The notes below the pieces were generated by a model. That model had not been told where the DNA came from and searched no databases. It saw nothing but the letters and a program-made list of their open reading frames with translations. This document shows positions 1 through 7,276 of a stretch of 32,949 nt of DNA, piece by piece. Source of the DNA: Ileibacterium valens (GTDB lineage: Bacteria; Bacillota_I; Bacilli_A; Erysipelotrichales; Erysipelotrichaceae); contig NZ_MPJW01000142.1 in the NCBI RefSeq assembly GCF_001945525.1, forward strand, positions 1-32,949. Reading direction: 5' to 3'. Position 1 is the stretch's first letter, and every line of letters begins with the position of its first letter. The position numbers were made by a program, and so were the translations under genes.

Positions 1-162
1 GGCAAAAGAAGGATAAAGGGCAAGGTCGAGATAATCATCGACAAAGGAACTGACAGTAGTGAAGACAGAATCCATCTCAATATGAGGGAAGAGAGAATGG
101 AGCAGTGGCAAACGGCCCTGAATCGAGTTATAGTGTGTTTGGTAATTTTGTTTATTGATCAT
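1..162 (-). CDS. Transposase, N-terminal 54 residues (partial)
   Basis: On the minus strand an open frame starts at ATG 162-160 and stays open to the window edge. It begins MINKQNYQTHYNSIQGRL. The right-hand copy encodes the same start with one change (MLNKQNYQTH). Conservation of this frame between the two copies and its position just inside the IS tip support it as the transposase start. The plus-strand ORFs over this stretch run straight through the hairpin and IS tip and are not credible. No Shine-Dalgarno precedes the ATG; a TGG-TAAAAT extended -10 lies six bases upstream. The family is not recognised from this short piece; a catalytic DDE region would lie outside the window. Confidence 0.7.
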   Translation of the reverse strand, partial: MINKQNYQTHYNSIQGRLPLLHSLFPHIEMDSVFTTVSSFVDDYLDLALYPSFA

Positions 163-180
163 GAACATATTTTACCAAAA

Positions 181-218
181 GAGGCACCTCATCCATTACG
201 GATCAGGTGCCTCTTTTT
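181..218. terminator. IS-internal insulator terminator (left copy)
   Basis: A perfect 9-bp stem (GAGGCACCT 181-189 / AGGTGCCTC 205-213) continues inward past a C-C mismatch as ATCC/GGAT with an ATTAC loop. It is followed by T5 on the plus strand and by TTTTGG on the minus strand. It lies between the IS tip and the transposase start. It would therefore stop outside transcription from entering the transposase, and would also stop the alarmone synthetase transcript. Confidence 0.8.
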
Positions 219-400
219 ATTTTTGGACTGTCAGAAATTTAACAGCCCCTTCTTTCGTATTATTTCAAAAGGATTTTGTTTATCCAATTTCCAGAATTCA
301 AATGGAAAATCGTTCGGTTTCTTTGATATGGCAGCAGTACCTGGAAACAGATAGGAAAAAGCAATGGATAAATCAGCGATCCATGGAATTCAGGATCCGA

Positions 401-1225
401 CTAAGATTGTTCTTTATTTTGATCCATAGCCAAGGCGACGATTCGATCAAAGGCAGCAGAGTCCTGCTGCTGAGAAGTAATCAGGCGATGTCCGGAAAAC
501 TCAAGATGATCCTGTTTGGGATTCGATTGAGACTCTTCATCATCTTCCTGTAAAAAGAGCTTTACAAAGATTTTCTGCATTCTTAAATCGGATTGATAAA
601 GCAGACTGGCACATTCCTTAAGTTCCTGATGAATCTGATCATCACGAATCAGATTTGCCTTGTAGCGAAGCTGGTGTTCCAGGGAAGCCCAGGAATCCAT
701 TGCGGTTGTCCGAATCTGCATTTCAAGAGGGATCAGTTTGGTTTCATCTCCTCTTGTGACTGGAACATTGAAGATCAAATGCAGGGATCGATAACCGCTC
801 GGTTTAGGAGAACTGATATAGTCCTTGGCTACAATCAGTGAGAGATTCGTTTTTGACAGAAGCCATCTTCTCAAAGCGTAAATATCATAAATATAGGAGC
901 AGACAATACGCAGGCCGGCAATATCCTGCAGATTATTCTGCATACTTTCAAACGTCAGTTCGAAATTAAACCGCTTCATTTTTTCAATGATGCTTTTAGG
1001 CGTTTTAAGCCGTGAACTCAAAGAACGAATCATTGTATGAGGATAGCCTGAGGCGTTTTCAAGGGAATGTTTGGCTTCAAGCAGTATACTAATGCCTTCT
1101 TCCATCGCACCTTCATACCAGGAAGCAATCCGTAAAAATTCCTGTTCAAGCTGCTTTTCTTCATAGCCGCTTTTCGATGAATCGGCGTCTGCAAAGAGTT
1201 TGTTTATGGGAATCACCCCTTTCAA
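401..1225 (-). CDS. Small alarmone synthetase (RelA/SpoT-domain GTP pyrophosphokinase)
   Basis: Predicted to transfer pyrophosphate from ATP to GTP/GDP, making (p)ppGpp in the cytosol. The protein is one RelA_SpoT synthetase domain with no HD hydrolase, TGS or ACT part. Residues 101-106 read DIAGLR, 134-149 hold the KDY...KPSGYRSLH nucleotide-binding stretch, and 168-173 read EMQIRT followed by WASLEHQLRYK. At 274 residues it is longer than typical RelP/RelQ enzymes (around 210-230); the extra length is at the N terminus and in a Gln/Ser-rich tail. The start is unclear. The coordinate uses TTG at 1225, but a near-perfect ribosome binding site, AAAGGGGTGAT, lies inside this reading, and the codon at normal distance after it is ATA (1207). 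No terminator of its own is seen; the IS hairpin at 181-213 would serve. Confidence 0.88.
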   Translation of the reverse strand: MKGVIPINKLFADADSSKSGYEEKQLEQEFLRIASWYEGAMEEGISILLEAKHSLENASGYPHTMIRSLSSRLKTPKSIIEKMKRFNFELTFESMQNNLQDIAGLRIVCSYIYDIYALRRWLLSKTNLSLIVAKDYISSPKPSGYRSLHLIFNVPVTRGDETKLIPLEMQIRTTAMDSWASLEHQLRYKANLIRDDQIHQELKECASLLYQSDLRMQKIFVKLFLQEDDEESQSNPKQDHLEFSGHRLITSQQQDSAAFDRIVALAMDQNKEQS

Positions 1226-1324
1226 AAGATCAGTCAGAAAACTTCATCTGATCAAATTCTATCAGTGATTTTAATGAATCGATGTCTGGCTTTGACAAGA
1301 TCGATAAATTGTCAGGATTGTCTG

Positions 1325-1355
1325 AAAAGTTCAGATTTAGAATGACTGAACAACT
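1325..1355 (-). terminator. Possible weak terminator after yaaA
   Basis: On the minus strand GTTCAG (1351-1346) and CTGAAC (1334-1329) form a 6-bp stem with an 11-base AT-rich loop, followed by TTTT. It is short, so it may be only a partial terminator, and some transcripts may continue into the alarmone synthetase gene. Confidence 0.4.
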
Positions 1356-1373
1356 ATTTATTCAAACGAAATC

Positions 1374-2135
1374 TTAATTCTGAGTTTTATTTTTTGGATC
1401 CTGTTTTGGTCGGACAAAAACAAAATGATGATCATCGGATACAGCCGGATCATAACGATAGTTCAATTCATCAAAGTTCTTTATTAATTCAAGATCTTCA
1501 ATCTGATTTTCTGCAAGATAGCGAACCATGGTACCACGGGCAATTTTTGAATAGACAGCTGGCTGTGTACGCTTTCCGGTTTCATCCTCATCTAAAAAGG
1601 TAAAAGAAATCACATCAGCTTCTTCTGGCAGCAAATCGGAATATTCTTTGCTTGCAAGATTAAGGATCGGACCTTCATCAATGAACATCTGATCTGTATA
1701 AGGCGCCCAGTATTTATACAGTGAAGGATTTAATTTTGATCCCATCTCTAAACGGTAAGGCCATATTCCATCAAGAGGGGATAAGACTCCAAATAATCCC
1801 GAAAGAATCCAGAGATGAGAATTGACATAGTCCCAGGCTTCATCGCTGAATACATCCGGAGCCATGGATCGAAAAGCGATTCCGGAATAGGAAAGCAGAG
1901 CAGGAAAAACTTCACCATGATGATCCGATTGATTTTTGCGGATTGTCATTTCATCAATAATTTCATTCAGGAGACGATCAGAAACTCGATAAAGCGATTT
2001 GAGTTCTTCTTTATTCATGTCCAGAAGCCTGCCATACAGTTGCAAGGCCTGAGATTCAAAGCGGGGATGAGTGCATTCAAAGCCATGATCGCTTGCTGGC
2101 TTCATTTTTTTAGCAGGAGAAAGAATAATTTTCAT
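1374..2135 (-). CDS. yaaA: Peroxide stress protein YaaA (DUF328)
   Basis: A member of the YaaA family, which in E. coli limits intracellular free iron during hydrogen peroxide stress; the family is a DNA-binding fold of still uncertain chemistry. The hallmark N terminus ILSPAKKM is at residues 4-11, the PYTDQM-type region is central, and the C terminus holds the conserved FDELNYRYDP segment. The length of 253 residues is normal. There is no Shine-Dalgarno before the ATG. Instead a good sigma-A promoter ends six bases upstream, so the mRNA is predicted to be leaderless. The next gene downstream is the alarmone synthetase on the same strand, so both may belong to a stress unit. Confidence 0.93.
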   Translation of the reverse strand: MKIILSPAKKMKPASDHGFECTHPRFESQALQLYGRLLDMNKEELKSLYRVSDRLLNEIIDEMTIRKNQSDHHGEVFPALLSYSGIAFRSMAPDVFSDEAWDYVNSHLWILSGLFGVLSPLDGIWPYRLEMGSKLNPSLYKYWAPYTDQMFIDEGPILNLASKEYSDLLPEEADVISFTFLDEDETGKRTQPAVYSKIARGTMVRYLAENQIEDLELIKNFDELNYRYDPAVSDDHHFVFVRPKQDPKNKTQN

Positions 2136-2169
2136 AAATCAAGTTTAGCGCGATTTGAACAGCAGTCAA
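2136..2169 (-). promoter_or_regulatory. yaaA promoter, predicted leaderless start
   Basis: Read on the minus strand: -35 TTGACT (2169-2164), 16-base spacer, -10 TAAACT (2147-2142), then TGATTT and the yaaA ATG at 2135. With the last T of the -10 at position -7, +1 falls on the A of the ATG. There is no AGGA/GGAG element between the promoter and the ATG. Confidence 0.7.
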
Positions 2170-2385
2170 AAACAGACAGATAAAGAAACGGGGAATCAGG
2201 AGGAATTCAGAGCTTATGAAAAAGAACTGATGCGAATCAGATTCAACCTGTGAAAAATGCCATAACTGAGATCGAATCAGTCAAAAATACATCGATTCAA
2301 TCATTAGTTATTTTTCAAAAGGTAAAATAGCTGTATACAATGACAAAATAGAAATTTCGCATTCAGTGAATTCGATAGAATTTAT

Positions 2386-2579
2386 ATGTATTTAAAAATG
2401 CAACTCAGGAAGACATTTTACAGAAAAATCCCAGATTCAATGAGTTTTGGCTGAAAGATGATTTTCCGGCATATAAAGCTATGAAGGCGCTCGAAGAAGG
2501 TGAATGTGATGCAGATTGCTTACGTAGGAAAAAACTGTTCAACAGAGATATATCGTATTCTTTGCAGATATACCTCTGA
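2386..2579 (+). pseudogene. Short frameshifted ORF upstream of the LytTR gene
   Basis: From ATG 2386 the frame reads MYLK then diverges. If one A is missing from the TTTAAAAATG run (2391-2400), or a -1 slip occurs on T TTA AAA, the frame continues as NATQEDILQKNPRFNEFW, then KDDFPAYKAMKALEEGE, and stops at 2579. That overlaps the LytTR start by 71 bases. The uninterrupted downstream frame has no ATG/GTG/TTG start of its own before the internal ATG. The composition is protein-like, but the tail beyond 2509 coincides with the LytTR coding sequence and may not be real. There is no clear ribosome binding site. It could be a decayed small gene, a frameshift-expressed peptide or a sequencing error. 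I do not recognise the product. Confidence 0.35.
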
Positions 2580-3252
2580 GAAGTCATTACAGATGTATTT
2601 TACATTTCCGGCATTCGTAGATTCTGTCAATGAAGGAAACGAATTGGATGCAGCAATAATCAACGAAAGCATGATTACGGATCAGATGTTTAAAGAAATC
2701 GAAAAGATGCTTAACGATAAACCCAATATGCATCTGATTTTTATAACAGAATTTGCAGAGTTTCAGAAAAATATCTCCATGCACCCAATCACCTTTATAT
2801 CAAAACTTGCAGTCAGCCAGCATTTAGGCAAAGTTATGAAAGATCTTCTCGATGAACATAAGCAGATTGACAGTGATGTTCTGGTCATTCGCTTTAACAA
2901 GATTTTATACACTCTTCACAAGAAGGATGTGCTCTATCTCGAAAGGATCTCCCGAAATACCTATATCCATGGCAAGGACAGACTGTTGAAATCTACAGCT
3001 TCCATTGATGAAATAATGCAGCAGCTTCCGGAATACTTTGCCAGATGTCATAAATCCTATCTGGTAAATATGTATGAAATCGCTAAGATAAGCCGCTCAG
3101 AGGTCGTAATGAAAAATGGAACGATCATTCCAATCAGTCGGAATAAGTATCTCCACTTTATTGAAAAGTATGAGCGGTTTTTGAAGACTCATTTTATTAA
3201 AACGGAAATACCCAGACGCTATCAACCGAAAAGTCATAAAAAAAATGAGTGA
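2509..3252 (+). CDS. LytTR-family transcription regulator with degenerate receiver-like N terminus
   Basis: The C-terminal LytTR DNA-binding domain spans about residues 124-227 (VLYLERISRNTYIHG, then FARCHKSYLVNM, then KNGTIIPISRNKY), typical of AgrA/LytR regulators. Residues 1-118 have the size and alternation of a response-regulator receiver, but the acidic pocket near the N terminus is absent. The expected phospho-acceptor position reads IINES (Asn52). A Lys remains at 99 (FISKL). It may therefore work without phosphorylation; no histidine kinase lies nearby. The start is ATG 2509, chosen because GAAGGTGA sits five bases upstream; a GTG at 2500 overlaps that site. A weak hairpin (3243-3266) overlaps the stop codon. 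Targets are unknown; manA follows on the same strand. Confidence 0.85.
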   Translation: MQIAYVGKNCSTEIYRILCRYTSEKSLQMYFTFPAFVDSVNEGNELDAAIINESMITDQMFKEIEKMLNDKPNMHLIFITEFAEFQKNISMHPITFISKLAVSQHLGKVMKDLLDEHKQIDSDVLVIRFNKILYTLHKKDVLYLERISRNTYIHGKDRLLKSTASIDEIMQQLPEYFARCHKSYLVNMYEIAKISRSEVVMKNGTIIPISRNKYLHFIEKYERFLKTHFIKTEIPRRYQPKSHKKNE

Positions 3253-3313
3253 AAATACATTCATTTATAATAAAAGTATATACATTTAAAGAATTCTTTC
3301 AGGCATTACAAAC

Positions 3314-3325
3314 CATCAGCTGATG
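3314..3325. promoter_or_regulatory. 12-bp perfect palindrome upstream of manA
   Basis: CATCAGCTGATG is a perfect palindrome 64 bases before the chosen manA start. The nine bases CAGCTGATG recur at 3357-3365 in a less perfect palindromic setting. A GATAAT hexamer (3335-3340) between them could be a -10, so the arrangement resembles an operator pair around a promoter. No regulator can be named. Confidence 0.3.
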
Positions 3326-3389
3326 TTGAAATAAGATAATACAGGTAAACGTGCTGCAGCTGATGCACAAAGAAAGGATGATTAAGAGT

Positions 3390-4202
3390 ATGGCTAAAAT
3401 GTTTAAAACCAGACCATTTGTGTCTGAGCGTCCATGGGGTTATGAATTGTGGACTCTTTCTACTCACAGAAGCGGACAGTCCGAAGTTCTTCCCTCAGGA
3501 GAAAATCTTCTTGAATATCTTGGAAGTCCCCTTCCAATCCTGATAAAAGTCATTAAAGCCAATGAGCCTTTATCCGTTCAGGTTCACCCTGATGATGCGT
3601 ATGCCAACAAATATGAAAATGATAATGGCAAAACGGAATGCTGGTACATTCTTGAAGCGGAAGAAGAGGCCAAACTGATTGCAGGAATCAAACCTGGGTA
3701 TGATCGTGAATCAATGAAGAAAATCATTGATGAAGGCCGTCTTGAAGAAGTGATGGAGTATATTCCGGTCAAAGCGGGAGATATGGTTTATATTCCTGCT
3801 GGAACCGTTCATGCCATTATGGGTGGATTGAAATTATTTGAAGTTCAGCAGTCTTCTGATTCGACCTACCGTATGTATGACTGGGGCCGAGACCGCGAAA
3901 TGCATATTGAAAAGTCACTGGATGTTATTGACTATGAAGGAAAAAACAAACCTGGAAAAATCGATCATTTCAAAGTCCTGGAAACTCCATACTTTAACGT
4001 GGAAAAAGTAGTCTGCAAGGATCATGTAAATGGAATTGTTTCGTCTCCATTTGAAACCATCAACATCTGCAAAGGAAGCGGACGAATTGTATCTGATGAA
4101 GATGGACAGGAAATTGAATTTGTACCGGAAGACACCATCTATATTCCTCAGGGGCTTAAATACACCGTTGAAGGGGACGTTGAGTATCTAAGAACCTATT
4201 AG
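3390..4202 (+). CDS. manA: Mannose-6-phosphate isomerase, class I (catalytically complete)
   Basis: Interconverts mannose-6-phosphate and fructose-6-phosphate, a zinc cupin enzyme of the cytosol. All metal ligands of the family are present: Gln64 and His66 in SVQVHPDD, Glu83 in GKTECWYIL, and His141 in IPAGTVHA. The YRMYDWGRD arginine segment follows. At 270 residues it is shorter than the Bacillus enzymes of about 315, mainly at the N terminus, which starts directly with the ERPWGYELW strand. ATG 3390 is chosen because AAGGATGA lies eight bases upstream; upstream in-frame GTG 3351 and ATG 3378 lack a well-placed site. A strong terminator follows, so it appears monocistronic. A degenerate paralogue is at 15670-16524. 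Confidence 0.93.
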   Translation: MAKMFKTRPFVSERPWGYELWTLSTHRSGQSEVLPSGENLLEYLGSPLPILIKVIKANEPLSVQVHPDDAYANKYENDNGKTECWYILEAEEEAKLIAGIKPGYDRESMKKIIDEGRLEEVMEYIPVKAGDMVYIPAGTVHAIMGGLKLFEVQQSSDSTYRMYDWGRDREMHIEKSLDVIDYEGKNKPGKIDHFKVLETPYFNVEKVVCKDHVNGIVSSPFETINICKGSGRIVSDEDGQEIEFVPEDTIYIPQGLKYTVEGDVEYLRTY

Positions 4203-4264
4203 TTTTCAGATTCTATCAGAGAGTCCTTACCAGATCAGAACACACAAAATACATTTAAGAAATG

Positions 4265-4298
4265 AAGGTCTGAAGAATTGAATCCTCAGACCTTTTTT
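4265..4298 (+). terminator. Terminator of manA
   Basis: Perfect 9-bp stem AAGGTCTGA (4265-4273) / TCAGACCTT (4286-4294) with a 12-base loop, followed by T4. It lies 63 bases after the manA stop. Confidence 0.85.
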
Positions 4299-4431
4299 AA
4301 TTCACCAGACGAAGACGAATCCGTATTTATCATGAGGAAAAAAGCCGACATTTAAACATCAAGGAGGTAAAATTACTTTGTTAAGAGCTGTTATTAACAA
4401 TTTGTTTATGAACATAGCGATGGAGGATTTT

Positions 4432-5991
4432 ATGAGTGATCTTGATAAGATGGAGGTCGAGTATTTTAGAGCTCAGCTTCCGGAATTCGAAAAGAAAACA
4501 CGTGAATTTCATGAAGGTAAAATGAATATCAAGGAGTATAAGAGCTTTTCTGGCAAGTACGGAAGCTACGCACAGCGAATGGGCAAGAGACACATGCTCA
4601 GACTGCGGATGACTGCTGGCCGCATGCCTCTTTCGAAACTGAATTTCGTTGTGGATATGGCCAAGAAATATGATGTCAATCTGGTTCACTTTACAACCTG
4701 TCAGGCTGTCCAGTTCCATGATCTGCTGCCGGATACACTTTTTGATCTGATGAATAAGGCTCTCGATGTAGACATCATCTGCTATGGCGGAGGCGGAGAT
4801 TACCCCCGGAATGTCATGTGTTCACCATTGTCCGGAGTAGAGGCGGATGAATACTTTGATGTTATGCCGTATGCCGAAAAGATGGCTGACTATCTGGTTC
4901 ATTACATTGACCGTGAAAAGATGCCAAGAAAATTAAAGGTGGCTTTCTCGAACTCTAAAGCGAATACAACCCATGCGACATTCCGAGATCTGGGTTTTGT
5001 GGCCAGAGAAGATGGTCTGTTCGATGTTTATGCAGCAGGGGGATTAGGAATCGATCCACGCCTGGGCGTTCTTGTTGATGAGGGAGTTAAACCTGAAGAT
5101 ATTCTTTACTATACCAAAGCAATGATTCATACCTTCAGAAAGTATGGAAACTACGAAAACAGACGTAAAGCAAGAACTCGTTTCATGGTTGAGGCCTTAG
5201 GATCTGAAGAATCCTTCAGAAAAGCCTACCAGGAAGAACTTGCAAAAGTATTTGCAGATGGTGAAGATCTCAAACTCAGAGAGATCAGGGATTTATCAAG
5301 CCATAAAGAAGCGGATGGAACGCCTGAGCAAAGCTGGAGAATTATTGAACAGAAGCAAAAGGGACTTTATTCTCTGCTGTGGCATCCAATTGGCGGTTCG
5401 CCAAAACTGGAAATTTTAGAAAAGGTCAGAGATGAAGCGGCAAAGATGAAGGATGTCGAGCTGCGTGTGACTCCTGATGAATCGGTTTACATCATTAATC
5501 TGACTGGAAAAGAAGCCGACCGTCTGCTTAAAATTACAGAAGAAGACTGTGCGCGAAATCCATTTGAAACATCAGTCAGCTGCGTTGGAGCTACAATCTG
5601 CCAGGTTGGTTTAAGGGATTCTCAGGGAATGCTTAAAAAAGCAATTGAAAAGGTCAGAGAAGCCAATCTCAGAGATGACGCGCTGCCAAAGATCTTTATC
5701 TCAGGATGCACCAGTTCATGCGGAACTCATCAAATCGGACGTCTTGGATTCAGGGGCGCAGTAAAATTTGTCGATAAGAAACCATTTCCTGGATTTTTGC
5801 TTTTTGAATATGGTGATGAAAGGCAGAACCAGGAACGATTTGGTCAGGAAGTTGGAACACTCTTGGAAGAAGATGTACCGAACTTTCTTATTGATTTAGG
5901 AAGAATGGTCGAAGCGTCTGGCAAAAGTTTTGATGAATATCTCAGGGAAAATCCGGATGCAATCAAACAGGCTGCAAAGCCTTATATTTAA
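4432..5991 (+). CDS. Siroheme/4Fe-4S sulfite (or nitrite) reductase
   Basis: Six-electron reduction of sulfite to sulfide (or nitrite to ammonia) on a coupled siroheme and [4Fe-4S] centre. The cluster and siroheme ligand motif is complete: Cys384 and Cys390 in CVGATIC, Cys426 and Cys430 in CTSSC. The family's duplicated ferredoxin-like half-domains span the rest (RLRMTAGRMPLSKL near 60-75; LWHPIGGSPKLEIL in the second half). The length of 519 residues is normal for the single-subunit ferredoxin-type enzyme; no flavoprotein subunit lies nearby. Siroheme synthase and cysK in the window favour sulfite as substrate. Two starts are possible: ATG 4432 with GGAGG five bases before it, and in-frame TTG 4378 with an even stronger AAGGAGGT eight bases before it, which adds 18 mostly hydrophobic residues. 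A terminator follows. Confidence 0.9.
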   Translation: MSDLDKMEVEYFRAQLPEFEKKTREFHEGKMNIKEYKSFSGKYGSYAQRMGKRHMLRLRMTAGRMPLSKLNFVVDMAKKYDVNLVHFTTCQAVQFHDLLPDTLFDLMNKALDVDIICYGGGGDYPRNVMCSPLSGVEADEYFDVMPYAEKMADYLVHYIDREKMPRKLKVAFSNSKANTTHATFRDLGFVAREDGLFDVYAAGGLGIDPRLGVLVDEGVKPEDILYYTKAMIHTFRKYGNYENRRKARTRFMVEALGSEESFRKAYQEELAKVFADGEDLKLREIRDLSSHKEADGTPEQSWRIIEQKQKGLYSLLWHPIGGSPKLEILEKVRDEAAKMKDVELRVTPDESVYIINLTGKEADRLLKITEEDCARNPFETSVSCVGATICQVGLRDSQGMLKKAIEKVREANLRDDALPKIFISGCTSSCGTHQIGRLGFRGAVKFVDKKPFPGFLLFEYGDERQNQERFGQEVGTLLEEDVPNFLIDLGRMVEASGKSFDEYLRENPDAIKQAAKPYI

Positions 5992-6025
5992 GGCAGCCAG
6001 AATTTCTGAGTGAAAATGAATTTGT

Positions 6026-6056
6026 AAAAGGTTTTCCTGTGGGAAAACCTTTTTTT
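6026..6056 (+). terminator. Terminator of the sulfite reductase gene
   Basis: Perfect 12-bp stem AAAAGGTTTTCC (6026-6037) / GGAAAACCTTTT (6042-6053) with a TGTG loop and a T-tract to 6056. Confidence 0.92.
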
Positions 6057-6132
6057 CAAAATGAAGCCAGATCAGAAGGCTTATGAGAATTAAGAGATTT
6101 AGAATCAGAAGCAGGATATCAATAGAATCGAA

Positions 6133-6158
6133 GAATCATAGAAATCATAGAAATCATA
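6133..6158 (+). repeat. Three-copy 9-base tandem repeat just upstream of the binding-protein gene
   Basis: The unit GAAATCATA occurs twice in a row (6141-6149, 6150-6158), preceded by an 8-base version GAATCATA (6133-6140). It ends directly at the ribosome binding site AGGA (6158-6161). Copy-number change would alter the leader just upstream of the binding site. Confidence 0.6.
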
Positions 6159-6169
6159 GGAATACGGAT

Positions 6170-7276
6170 ATGAAAAAATTGTTAAATATTCACTATTTTA
6201 AAAATAAGTTAAATCATTCCCGAAAAAAGATGGCCTTTCTGCTGTTTGCAGCTGTAGGTATATGCGGATGTCAGAGTACTCCAGCCAGTTCTGCTGAAAA
6301 TTCAGCCAGGACAGATATGAGTTCAAATGAAAAATCAACGCAGCTAAAACCGGAAAAAGAGCTCGCTCAGGATAGTGGAGTGATTCGCTTTCGAGATGAT
6401 TTAGGGCAGGAATTTGAAATCAGAAGGCCAGAGCGGACAGCTGCACTCATTGGAAGTTTTGCGGATGAATGGATTGATGCAGGTGGAAAGGATTCACTGG
6501 TTGCAGCAGCGCATGATTACTTTACAAATTTCAGCAGTGATGCGCAGATGAATGTTGAAGACCTGGGTGAAGTGAAGCAGATTAATGCAGAAAAACTGAT
6601 TGCATCAAAACCGGATCTTGTTATTGCCAGCGCGAAAAATGAATCACAGAAGAATCTGAAAGATGTTCTTGAGCAGGCAAATATTCCGGTCGCCTATTTT
6701 GACGTATCCAACTTTGATGATTATCTGCGGACGCTGAAAATCTTTTCTGAACTGACAGGAGATGTAGAAGCTTATGAACAGGCTGGTCTTGCTTTGCAGG
6801 ATGAAATTGATCAAACCATCGAACGCCGCAAAAAAGCGGATCCAATCAGGGTCCTGTATATTCGGGCGACTGGATCTTCTGTTTCTTCAAAAAACTCGAA
6901 GGGAAGCGTTCTTGGAGAGATGCTTTCTGATCTGAATACCGAAAACATAGCCGACAGTGATCAGATGATGCTTGAAAATCTTTCTCCGGAAGCCATTCTT
7001 GAAGCCAATCCCGATGCGATCTTTGTTGTCTATCAGGGAAGCGATGATACAAAAGCCAGAAAGAATATGGATCAGGCGCTGATGGCCAGTGAAGCCTGGA
7101 ATTCACTAAAGGCTGTCAAAGAAGGAAGAGTCTTTGAGATGGATAATAAACTGTATAATCTAAAACCCAATGATCAATGGGCGAAAGCTTACCAGAAACT
7201 GGCAGATCTGCTTGACTCAATTGAGGTAAACCATTCAGATCTGAATCAGGATAAGGCTTTGGACAATGGGAAATAA
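6170..7276 (+). CDS. ABC transporter substrate-binding lipoprotein, iron-siderophore/heme/cobalamin type
   Basis: Extracytoplasmic receptor that would hand a metal chelate to the FecCD-type permease encoded next. The N terminus has a basic stretch, a hydrophobic core (MAFLLFAAVGICGC) and a lipobox Cys at residue 34, followed by a Ser/Ala/Lys-rich linker. The body carries the BtuF/FepB-like pattern: TAALIGSFADEWIDAGG near the start, KPDLVIAS, IPVAYFDV, a long central helix and a second lobe ending in LSPEAILEANPDAIFVV and AWNSLKAVKEGRVFEMD. The start is ATG 6170 with AGGA eight bases upstream; the open frame extends to 6083 but that part is repeat-rich and low complexity. The stop overlaps the permease start by 11 bases. 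The ligand cannot be read from sequence; the siroheme context favours iron. Confidence 0.88.
   Translation: MKKLLNIHYFKNKLNHSRKKMAFLLFAAVGICGCQSTPASSAENSARTDMSSNEKSTQLKPEKELAQDSGVIRFRDDLGQEFEIRRPERTAALIGSFADEWIDAGGKDSLVAAAHDYFTNFSSDAQMNVEDLGEVKQINAEKLIASKPDLVIASAKNESQKNLKDVLEQANIPVAYFDVSNFDDYLRTLKIFSELTGDVEAYEQAGLALQDEIDQTIERRKKADPIRVLYIRATGSSVSSKNSKGSVLGEMLSDLNTENIADSDQMMLENLSPEAILEANPDAIFVVYQGSDDTKARKNMDQALMASEAWNSLKAVKEGRVFEMDNKLYNLKPNDQWAKAYQKLADLLDSIEVNHSDLNQDKALDNGK

Larger units (their letters stand above)
1..251 (-). mobile_element. Insertion sequence, 5' end (left copy, truncated by window edge)
   Basis: Bases 1-251 are the reverse complement of an element whose other copy ends the window (32784-32949). 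In the shared 166 bases I count two differences. The tip is at about 251 (sequence AAGGGGCTGTTAAATTTC read from the element's outer end). From the tip inwards come a terminator-like hairpin, an extended -10 box and the start of a transposase gene running off the window. The other end of the element is not visible, so neither the inverted repeat pair nor the target duplication can be checked. I do not recognise the IS family. Confidence 0.8.

Noticed and set aside
82-553. Plus-strand ORFs at the left end (82-354, 155-553)
   Set aside because: They run through the IS hairpin and tip into the flank and the alarmone gene's antisense. The minus strand holds the frame shared by both IS copies.
2198-2230. 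AGGAGG followed by ATG AAA AAG AAC TGA
   Set aside because: A four-codon frame at 12-base spacing with no extension in nearby frames; no function supportable.
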